From contig JALJCO010009077.1 in NCBI GenBank assembly GCA_023101725.1, positions 470,011 through 534,010 of the forward strand: 64,000 nt of DNA, read 5' to 3'. The position numbers and the translations under genes are program-made. The notes below the pieces were generated by a model. The model saw only the letters and a list, made by a program, of their open reading frames with translations, searched no databases and had not been told where the DNA came from. Shown here piece by piece: positions 12,284 to 24,200 of this stretch; within the stretch, counting starts at the first letter, position 1, and every line of letters starts with the position of its first letter. The DNA is from Atherinomorus stipes. Lineage: Eukaryota > Chordata > Actinopteri > Atheriniformes > Atherinidae.

Positions 12284-15200
12284 GAGAATAAAAAAAGAAA
12301 AGGGGGAGGAGAAGGGGGGTAGGAATTCAAAAGAAATATGAAAATTTAAGAAGGTCATGATATCTTTACAAGCCTTGCACTGCTTTGACATGAAAAGATT
12401 TTTTATGCATAAAGTTTGATTTGATTAATGCAGATTCACATCAGGTCCCTGGTTTTGTCCCAACCTCCATGTGCGTCATGGCGCACCTTGCACGTGTCAG
12501 AGGCCTAACTTTCTGTATACTGAGTTCACATCCCAGTAGATCTCTGACAGAGCACTGCTAATAACAGTGCTAATAATATAACTTTGGTGAGTCTCCACGG
12601 CTGAGTCAATGTAGAGAAACACTGGTTTTAGTGCATTTATGGCAGCCTGCCTTGACAGCATCTATTTATATAAAGTAAAGCCAAACTCTAGACCTTTTTC
12701 ATTCGCTTTGCCATCATAGTTGTTACTAGCCTGGTACACCAGCCGGACTAACGCCATGTATGAGATACACAGCAAGTCAGTCTGGATTCCCTCCGCTGGA
12801 GACTGATTTCCAATGCGAGACGAGAGGCGGGACTAACAGGAGGAAAGTGAACCGGAGAGAACCAATCAGAAGTGACTGTAGCTGGCGTAGCTCGGCACTC
12901 TGTTGCTATGTTGCTATGGCGACGCCGGAAGTCAGCGTTTACACATTGTTTTTCCCTCTCTATTTAATGTAGTTTTCTTGTGTATATTAACATAGAATGT
13001 TTGGTTTAATTATTATAAATACTCTGTTACATGTCAGCATTGTTTATTGCTGAACTACTAATATGAGAAAGCGTTTGTGTCGCATGTCATGTGACTATGA
13101 CCCGGAAGCTGTTAGTTACGCACCAAAACAGAGCAGAAACAGCGGTGGAGACGTCGGAGGAGTTTTACGTTCATCTGTTAACAATTCTACTGCTGCGCTG
13201 TGATTGGTCCGGTCAATTTTTTACCGGAGTGGAAATCACTTCCCAATGGTGGGAACCCAGACTGACTTGCCGTGTATCTCATACATGGCATTAGTTAGGC
13301 TGGTGTACCAGGCTAAGTTGTTACTAGTAGTGAGCGGATCTCCTCAAGAGAGGGTGAGGCAACACATGAGAGCACAACAGTTGTCCCTCCCATCAGTTTT
13401 ACAGCGTGTGTGCTTGTTAAGGAGGAGGTGGTTGGCAATACAATGTTTGGCTTGAGGTTAATTAGTCTCCCGCAAAAACTGAGTACAACCTTAACTGCAG
13501 GTAATGTTAAACAGACCAGTAAGGCTGAAGCTTATCGGTCCAAGTGGATCATGAGACCTGGCCCCAGGACCATTTTGATAATGGGTTTCGGTATCCCTCC
13601 ATAAATATTAAACACAGTTTCATTCTTTTTTTTTTTTTTTTTTGCAACATTTGAATTTAACTTCACATTTTACCAACTACACAACCAAGATTTTTTTTAA
13701 CAGGATCTTTATCTTCTAAATAAAAGATTAAACATTTCTAATTGACACAACTGACCTTTGGGGGCCAGAAGATTCTCAACAAATAACTGCTTGTCCTTGA
13801 TGTCATGACATCCAACCAATCTGGTGAAGTTGCGCAGAATTTCTTCGATTCCCGCGACAATGATGCCCCCATTGGAGTAAACTGGGAACTTATCATGTTG
13901 ATGTTCTATGAGGGGAAATTTAGAAACAAGAGCACATGGGTTTTGTTCATTTTACTGGTTGTACATGTAACCATTTTCTTCACAGTTACTCCTGTAAGTA
14001 CGTACCGGTGAGGAAGACTGTGTGTCGGAACTGTGTGTATCGGGCTTGGAGATCAATAAGACAGTCGAGGTCGACAGACTGAGAGCTCATGTCGCAGTGA
14101 TGATAGGGCAGAAACTCTACAATCTGCCGCTTTTGATAGGATGACAGCACATCCAGCAGGTTTGCTGCGTTCCTCCGGAACCTAATAACCAAACACAAGA
14201 ACATAGAAATATTAAGGCTGTCAGGCGATTTAAAAAATTAATCTAATTACAGGATTTGTAATTAATTAATCTAATTTATCACATTTTAATCTCATATTTG
14301 CTAAAGCAGTCGTGGGGAACAATGGTCCTCAAGAGCTGCAGTCCTTTAAGTTTTCCATGCAACCCTGCTCGAACACAGCCTATGAAGTTCTGTACATTGA
14401 CTGTAGGTCTGTCCCAATTTGAAGTCTGCATCCTTCGAAGGATGCAGACTTCAAATTGGGACAGACCCATTGACACGTCTTCTTCTTCTGGTGTTTATTG
14501 GCAGTTGGCAAACAGTGCGTTACTGCCACCTGCTATCTGGGCCATTCAGTGGGCCAGCCAAATTAAAATGCTCGTGCATTGAATTGGCACCCTGAATTAA
14601 TCACATTTTTTTTTAATGCATCAATTTGCAGTGTTACTAATTAATCTAATGCATTAAACTGACAGCCCTAAAAGATATTAGTCTGAGCTTTTGTATGTAG
14701 GTTTAAACAAAAAACGATGTTAAAAGGTTTGCACGAGAAAGACATTGATCTGGGTTTTATTGAGCAACATTTCTTTGACTATAATCTATTGTGGTTTTAT
14801 GTTATAGTCTTTCTAGTTCAGCTTTATGCAGAGATTTTACTTCTGTAGAAAGGAAAGACAAACATACAACAGACGAAAAAGAGGGGGGTTTAAGAGTTAT
14901 GCAATTTAAATATGTGACAGAAGAGGTTTAACCATCTACAGTGAGCTGGGCCCAAATACTCTACGATTACGATATTCGCTTTTTAGAGAGCAACAAGTTC
15001 AAAGACATTGTAACTTTTGGTCTTTGCAAGCATTTTGCAAATGCATGAAATGGAAATAAAGCTGCAGTTAAAAAGGCAAAGAAAAACCACATAAAACAGA
15101 TGTGGTAAATTAAGTTCAAAACTCCAACAGTTAAACCACAGATCACTTGAAAAGCAAGTTGTATCCTTCATTTGATGAGTTATTATGGAGACACTTGTAC

Positions 15201-18200
15201 AGAGATGCAGATTCCCTACCTGGCCTGTTCTTTTAATCTTTTGTGGGTTTTGCAGTGAATTTTCCACCTCCAAACACTCTCAGGGGAGCTGTGCTGTTCC
15301 AGGAGCCTCAGCAAAGCACTCAGTTGATCTGCAAAGCAACACATCATTAATCAACACATCTGTTAAGCTGCAAATAAAACAAATGGCAATAATGGTTATG
15401 TGTCATAAAAAAACAAGCAAGCAAGCAAAACAAACAAAACAAAAAAATGAGTTTCCTAAATAAAATTTTAGCAACAAGTGGAACTGGGTGGACTGTCATC
15501 CTTGGCCCACCTTGAGTAATTATATCAGGACTGAGGACCAAATCATCTGAGATGATGCAGCCTCCAGAAACAAAAAGCTCAATGCAGCTGTTGTTTTTGA
15601 CATCGTCCACTGAATCGATCCCCGCAAACACCACAGAAGAATGTCGCTTCAGAGACATGAGGCCTGGGATCTAACATGGACACAAACACACACTTTTTGA
15701 GTTGTTCATCATCCACTAAATAGGTTGGGGGCATCTGTTCAGTGTGAAATCTTCAGAAGTGCTGAACTGAAACATGAATCTGAAAAGCAGTTAATCTAAA
15801 AGAGCGTAAACTGACACAAACTCTTCAAATAAAATGTTTCGTGGTCATCACATTTACTGCCAGTGTGGCAGTAAGGAAAGAAACAAGCAGTAAACACTGA
15901 ATACCTTGTGGATGTGTCCAGCTATGTCTTTGTTCTTAATAATGACCATCAGTCCATGATCCGCATTTTCTTGGTTTAGAAAGTCCAAGGGACTCTGCTG
16001 CACGTTACCCAGCTTCAACAGGTGCTCCTACAAAAGAAATATATATTCACAAGCGTCTTGGATTTATACAGTTTCAATACTTGAATGATTTCATTACTTG
16101 TGTAAATCCCAGCCATTATTGTCCATCTTAAGTTAAAGTTTGAATGCATTTAAGAATTCATGCTCATCCACTCTTTATCAGAGTGTTATATGCTGCCCAT
16201 GACATTACCTTGACCTCTTCATAGACATGGTCCCTTGGCTCGGTGCAGTGAATGTAGAACTGCAGAGACTTCCTTCTGATGTCATTCATGATCTCCACTA
16301 GGTTCTTATACAAATCTGGCTCCAGCTGGTTGATCACAGAGTTCAAGTCTTTGGCTGCTGGAGCAGGCTCAGGGACAGAAGCAGACAGATCCAGGCTGGA
16401 GACTGGCTCAAAGAACTGGGAACATTCTGCAACTGGCCCAGAAGCAGCACATAAGCCCGGCACAGTTACGGTGCAGCTTGCAGCTGTAAGATCACCTTCA
16501 TCTTTTAAATCAGCAGTGCAGACTACTGTCCTCACGGGGATGTTCTCTTGTGTTGGCTTGATGTTTTGAGTGACTGTCCTGCTGATCTCTGAACTGTTGC
16601 CAGAGTTGTAGACAGGTCCAGATGCAGAGGTAGGATTAGTTAACGTGACATGAGATGTTGGAGAACTCCAGTTAGTAGTGTCATGTCTCCACACTTCATT
16701 TCCTCTGGAGTGTGAAGGGCCTTGACAAACTGATGGTCCAATGTCACCAACTGTCTGCTCAACACAGACAGCTGAAACGTCATCCTCCCTTCCCGGTATG
16801 GAATTAGCTGCTCGGACGCTAGCAACAAAATCGCTAACTGTGCTTGCCAGTGTAGTGTCAGTATTCAACCAGCTGCCTTCAGCCTTTTGTCTTTTCAAGT
16901 TATCAATATACTCTTTTAGCATCGTGTTAATGTTGTCCTGTAGTGAACTTACATAGTCCTGAACTGGGGGGCAGGGGTTGAAAAAAGATACATATTCTGA
17001 AAATTGAGGCACTGATGTGTAAGGAAGCATGTGCTGAGATGTGGTTGATTCTGTGTTGACAGTGGATTTGGGAGGCTGTGGGATGCTGTAGTGAACGCTC
17101 TCCTCCTGCAGGAGGAGCTGTATCTCAGAGGAAAAGTCTCCCATATGTTTGTCCACAATGCTGTCAATATTTCTGGGAGGACAAGCAGCAGCTGAGAATA
17201 CAGGAGGGGTAAACACCAGGCTACCTTCCACTTCTGTCTTTTTCTCATTTTCACCAGCTACCTCTAGTATCATATCCTCCACCTCATCTTGCTTGCATTT
17301 ATGAGCATGTTCTTCACATTGGCTCCATCCTCTCTCAGGGGGCTGATATTCTTTTCTCTCTTCTAAACTTCTCTCTTTTACCTTTTCCACCCTTCCTACT
17401 TCTCCTTCTGTCTCCTTTACTTCCTCGGTGGGTCTTGGAGAGAGTTTAATCAACTGCCCTGGATCTGGAGCATTTAACGTATGGATGAGCATGGACAGAG
17501 AGGGCTTTTTGTTCTTCACTTCATTTTCACTGGACAGTCCTGCAGAAGACATACCACATTAGGCTCATTGTAATCACCTTGACATCAGAAACACGATCAA
17601 AAACTACTAACTGCTGTGACATTAATTTGACTGAAGGGTAAAGTGTAGCCATGCTATCAGGCAAAACTTTAATGATGATCTTTCTATTAGAAGTGAAAGG
17701 TCTGAACAAGAAAGTGCAGAAGCAAATATTCTGCCTTCTGTCAGCTGATAATTTTGGTTAAGGGAATACTGTGTAACATCTGGCCACTATGAGCACAAAT
17801 ACCAAAATATTTGGCTAATATTTAGATCAAAAGTTAAACAGTATACCTTTAAAAAGACATCAGGAAATCAAAACAAAAAAGTTTCTATATTTGGAGCTAA
17901 ATGACAAAGAGACAGTCAAAACATTGAGGAAAACCTGAGTCGATCTCAGGTTACATGAGGTTACCTGGAAACTCCCTGAAGGCTGCGCGGGCCAACGGCA
18001 GCTCGTTAGCTCCACTCTGGTTCTTACTTAGTGGGTTGAGCTTATTAAGCTCCAGGGACTGGAAGTGGGAGAATGACAGAAGAGGGTAGGTCTCAAGTGG
18101 CAAGGACTGGGCAGGAGAAGTGGGGGGACTGGGTTGTGGAGATGGGCACTGAGAGGGGGATAGGGGAGGGCTGGGCTCTGGGGAAGTGCACCGAGATGGG

Positions 18201-21200
18201 GAAGCAGGGGGACTGGGCTCAGGAGATGGACACTGGGAGGGTGAAAGGGGTGGGCTGGGGTCGGGTGATGGGCACTGAGAGGGCGAGGGGGGGGACTGGC
18301 CTCAGGGGATGGAAACTGGAAGGGGGGAGGAAGAGAGCTAGACTCAGGAGACAAGGTGGGGCTTTTCCTGGAAGGTTTGAGTATTGTGGAGATGCTTGTT
18401 TCTATGGCGAGGTGCTGAAACCGAGGATCCTGAGGGATGTTCTTGTCTCTCTGAGAGTACCTGTCTGAACACAGACCTGCCCAAAAAAAGATTATTTCAA
18501 ATGTCAGTCTGCTTAAAGTCTTCCCCTAAAACACCTGACTGCAACTGCGCTAGTTTTAGATTTCATAGCTTTTGGCAGAATATCTTTATAACTGATGAAA
18601 GACAAATCTTAAGTTAGACATTTTTGACACAATTACAGTACAATAAAAACTCCTTATGTGACACAGTTTAATAGGTGCTGTGTGATCAATATAGGAAAAT
18701 TTTCAGTAAAAATTCATTTCAGTCTTTTCTTTGTAACACAAATATTATTGCCAGTTTTATCATTTAAAAATGTTCCATAAGGATCCATGTATTTATGGGA
18801 CACATATTGGTTGTACAAATAAATAAACCAAATAAATAGCCTACAAGAATTTGAAAAAGAAAGACAACCTCTGACTTAGCTTCTTAGGTCAAGTCTTTGT
18901 TTTGATGTGTAGATGGTTGACTGAAGAGACAAACAGACCTGTAATGGGGATGAGGACCCATGGGATCTCCCATTCTTCCTCCTCCTGTTCATTAGTTTCT
19001 GCTTTCCTCCCCAGCTCCACTCGTCCTCCTCCTCTACCTGTTGCTCCGTGGTGATTTGTGTCCCCACTGTGTGAACTGGGACTGAATCCCTCCAAACTAC
19101 TGATGCTGTCTGCTGTCTGTTCCTACACACACAAAAAACAAATGTTTGTACTATATATGTATATATATATATATATAAAATACAAGTACGAAAGTACCGG
19201 GTTTCGACAGAAAACTAGAACGTGGCGCACAAGGACCTGATGTGAATCGTTCAGAAGGCTTTAAGATATCATAAACTTCATAAACAATGAGGATAGCGGG
19301 TTTTTTTGTGGATTCAGTTCACTATTTCATCAAAACACCTACAATTGCAGAATCAACTTCTCTGCAGAATATCTACATTTGGAGACACACTGAAGTTTCA
19401 AAGCTTCAGGATCAAATCCATCTTCTTACACACTAAGGTAACAAAGAGTGAGTGTCATGTTTTTCTTGAAAATATTTGCAAGATCTCAAGACTTTTCTGT
19501 TTTCCATGCACATATGACAGTTTTTTGACATTACAAAATATTTCAAGTTACCTCCAGCTCTTCCTGCGTCCTCAGGTCAATGTCACAGTTAGAAGGCAGG
19601 CCCAGTTTTGTAGCCAGTCGATCTAATGAATTAGACTCATTTGGTTCTTCTTTTGCTTCACTATGGCTTGGATTGGCAGCATGGATGAGGTCTAAGGTTG
19701 ACAGGGAAAAAGCATAACGGCATTAAAAATACTGACACCATTATCATTTCCAAGAATATAGATTTAGTATACAACCTATTATAACTTGGCTATTATAATT
19801 ATAATCAAGTGAAATAGGTTTGTGTGTGTGACATGGTATCCTGTCTTAGAGAAGTATCCAATTACCTGTCAGGTGCTTGACAAGTATGGTAGCTGGCTCA
19901 GACCCTTCTTCTCTCAGATCCACATTCTTCAAACCCAAAAGTCCCATCACAGATGCATAACAAACAGGAGCTGAGGGGTCACTTCTTCCTTCAACTGGGC
20001 ACCAGAACCAGAAAGAAAACAGAAAGGGGAAAAAACATGAACCGCTGATGCAATAATACACTGCCCATCCAAAAAAGTCCCACACTAATATTTCTTTGAC
20101 TGTCTTTAGCTTTGATTACAACATGCCTTTACTATGGTATTGTTTTGATAAGCTTCTGTAATATATTTATCACTGCCCAGAGTTGTTTAGCTTTTTAGCC
20201 AGATTTTGTAGTGATGATGGGGGAATCGGACTACTGTGTGAAGTCTTCTTCAGCACATCCCAAAGATTCTTAATAGGGTTCAGGTCCGAACCCTATGGTG
20301 GCCAATCCATAGCAGTTTTCCTACTGAAATTAGCGGGTTTACACGGGTTTTTCAAATGCGTGTCAACCCGCTCATAATCGGCATTAGGCTCCTTTCCCAT
20401 TGACAAAAAAGCCGGGTTTGATCACCTGCTGGCTAGCTGTGTGTCCTCTGATCCTACTGCTGCGTGTCTGGTGACGCCATCACGGTAAGTTAGCGTTGAT
20501 AACATCATCAGTGCAACAGAAATCAAGATTGTAACATGGAAGGTAGTCAGGGCATAGTCAGTGTGCTTTATTGCTTTGCTCTTTTTTCGGTCCTCAGAAT
20601 AGTCAGAAATCAGCGAAGCATAGTTGTTTTGGCTTGTCATAATCACACGCGACTGGCGCAACGTGACGTACGCACGTTGCACTCAACGTCATCGCGTAAA
20701 TTCGCGGGGCAACCCGGGGCTGGTGTTCCTACTGCATGCTGATTGGAACCGAGCCGCTTGAAGGCGATTTAAAACCGCGTCGCTTGCAGACTTGTTTGAC
20801 GTGGGTCAACGCGGGTTGATGAGTCATTCCCACTGCCACTAAAAGCCGATTGTTCACGGGTTAAAACGGGTTTTTTGGCCAGTGGGAAAAGGGTAATAGT
20901 GTGTAAATTATGTTTCATGCTTCCTGAAGCACTCTTTTACAATTTGAGTTCGATGACTCCTGGCATTGTAATCTTGGAATATTTGTGCCATAGGGAAGAT
21001 GGAATAATCTGGTCATTCAGCCCCATCATTCTTTTGACACATAATGTTACTGAACATAGACCTTACCAGCTACAGCAAGACCAGACCACAGCTCTATGCC
21101 AATAATTGGACCCTTCTGAAATAGATCCACATCCTTTCCACAACCATAGAAAGAGTCGTCCCACATGGTTGTTTAGGAAATGAGAAGCTACTAGCTGCAT

Positions 21201-24200
21201 CATTAAGTGATAACCAACATGTTGCAGCAGAAACACCATCTATGCAGTAATTATCCAGTAAGAGACTTTTATCTATTTGCTTTAGTCCAGGTGGAGAATT
21301 TTTTTGGACAGGTGACGTACAAGACAAACATACAGTATAATTCTGTGAAGTGTGGGTCAATGTAGGGGACCCTGACATCAAAAAGCTACAGGCAAATCCT
21401 TTATGTTTGGTTCTGACCTGGGATCTTGCTGTGCCGTCCAAGTCCCTGTGAATCTTTGAAGTATTTAAGTGCCCGATCTGCTGTCTCCTGTTTCATCTTC
21501 CTCTTCCTCTCCTTCCCCGGTGCCTTCAGCCCCACTCCTTCCCTCTTCACTTCATTTTCTGCATTTCTTTCACAGGTCAAAATAAGGTCTAACAGTTGCT
21601 GTGCCTGAGGAAAAGAGTAAATGACAAGAGAATCTGCATTTACTAAGAGTCTACGTTACATATCTTACATGTTTTCATGATAGCTATCAACTTTCAACCA
21701 CACGTCAGTCATTCATTCATGTCACCTTAGGCTTGTGATCACCCGTTTCTCCAGCTTTCTTGTTACTTGTTGCCCATTTCCCCATGACCTCTCTCTGGGT
21801 ACCAAAACGGTTTCTGTGCCCCGTCTCTTGTGGCTCCACAGGGCCACAGTGCGCCTCCACCACCTCCTTGGCCCGAGTCACTGACAGCAGGTAGACTGTA
21901 GGGCTGTACAGGTAAGAGTGCAGATAGCTGTCCATGTTAACCTGATGGTGTTTGGGAGGAGGAAACGACTGTCCCTCTTCATCTGCTTGAGAGTCATAAG
22001 CAGTCATGGGATACTGTCGAACCTGGAGAAAAGAGACAAAAGATGTTCTGTAGGTCACGTAGCAAACTCACAAGGAAAACTAAGGATAACATCTTAAAGA
22101 AATGTTGGACATACATTGCCATCGGTCAAGCCAGTGAGGTATTCCCGTATCTGAAGCTCCACACCAAGAGAAAGCTTAGGAGGAGGGTTGGCCCTGGCTT
22201 TGACCAGAGCGTGGTGCAAAGCTGGGATAAACTCACTTAGCCGTGGCATTATTGAGACATCAGGCACCAATGACTCATGGGAAGAGGAGGTGCATCGTGA
22301 TTCTACATTAAGTAAAAACAAATATTTACATAATGGTGATCATTTTTTAATCAAAGCTTTTTCAATCAAATATTATTTTCTGCTTGCTGTCTACTGTGAC
22401 CTCTTTCTACAACAGTGCATCACCCACTCATCACAGACAGCCACAACTGCACCTGTAGCCCTTTTCACATAGACCATCTAATTCAGAAATTATACCCCTG
22501 CTGCATCAAGACAATTTGTAATTTGTAACAATTTGTAATCACTAAAAACTAAACCATCACCGTGCTACTTACTAGATTTGGCTACATCTCTGGTCTCTGG
22601 GAAAACAAACAAGGCCTGAAGACACCTCTTCCAGTTCTCTCCTCTCTCTGAAATCACAAATATCGCCATTTTCATGCTTAATTGCATTATGTAGCACATC
22701 TTTTTCATTAATTACAATGAAATTCAACAAGCGGCCACAATTTTGACATGATGGGGTTTTTTTGTCCGTTTTTTTAAATAATTTTTTAAAAATTACATTT
22801 TTCTTCATTTTCTCCACTAGAGTTGGTTCAGTGTAACATGTTTATTACATCATTGTGGCAAAAAGAATTAATACTATTGAATATAAACAAATGCGGCAAT
22901 GTCTAGAGAAACAATTTCATATAAACAAGGAAAACCATTTTTATTCATCTTTATTCTGTAATTCATGAACTTTTTAGTAGATGTCATATTTAAGACACAA
23001 GTGCAAGGGTGATGGTAGTCTGCAATCATAACTGTTCAGTAGGGTATAAAAAAATACATAAATTAAAGTTCAAGAATAGAAAAAAAACAAGGTTCCACAA
23101 AGTCAAACATCAACCATATATCCACAAAATCAAACATCTGCAACAGCATGTCACTCGAGGGAAAATTGACATCATGTCAAGTGGACACTATATTTTTGTT
23201 TTGATTGACAGAGTAGGGCTGGGTAATGCTTACAATGGAATATTGTGGGAGATTAACTAGCCTCAGAGTCATTGTGGATTATTTTCAAAGGAGCATATCC
23301 CCTTTAATTATTTACGAGTAAATCCCCTAACAAGTCTTATTCCATACCAGTAGGTGTTGCCATCTGAACACTGGAGAGCAAGAAAAGGAAACCTCTATCT
23401 GTGAGTGGGGTCACCAGAACCTGAAAGAAAAAAAAAATCTCTTGAGGAAAAATAATCCCTTTGTAGTAGTCACAATTCTTACATTCTAACTGTCATTATA
23501 AAGGGCCCTTCTCAGATAGAAAAAAAAAAAAAAAAAAAACGCACAAAAACAGGTAATACAGTGTTTATGATGAAGAAATGCACAGCACAATAAGCTACTA
23601 CAAGACTAATTTACTCTTTTTGTCAGAAATACAATTTTAAATGTTAATTTCCTTTATTCAAGGATACTCTGATGGAAATGACAACCAATATAAATTTTCT
23701 AGCACCAGGGTGCCAGCTGAAGGAAAGAAGCTAGCTGCTACGGCAAAAAAGTAACAGTGGTGAGGGTCAATTAGGAGCCCCTCTGCATGAGGTTTGCATG
23801 TTCTCCCTGTGTATGCGTGGGTTCTCTCTGATTTGTTCTAAGCCTGCAGGTGGCAAGCAAGAGTGTTTTTTTTGTCCACTATGGGGGCGTTCCCTACAGA
23901 CCGTGACATCACAAAATAAGTGTGTCCAAACTGTTTTTATCTTCTTTTTTTTTTAAATTATAACTTTTAACCAATATGCCTGGTGTCACAAATCTACATC
24001 GTACCCAAATTTCCATCCATTTTATGTGCTATGGTCAATTAAACAATCCCAAGTTAATTTAGCATCTGCTTGAAAGCAAAAACTGTTTATATTTTAATAT
24101 AATTGCATATCAATTCAGGCATTAGGGGGGTTAAATGGCCTCTGCTCTGGCCCTACGATCTTGTTAATCCTCCCTGTAATATATCTTGTATACTGAATTC

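Noticed and set aside
18028..18354. Exon 20 minus-strand frame ending near 18028 as a real protein end
   Set aside because: It continues in the wrong frame after the C8 run; the repeat pattern and exon 21 phase show the other frame is right.
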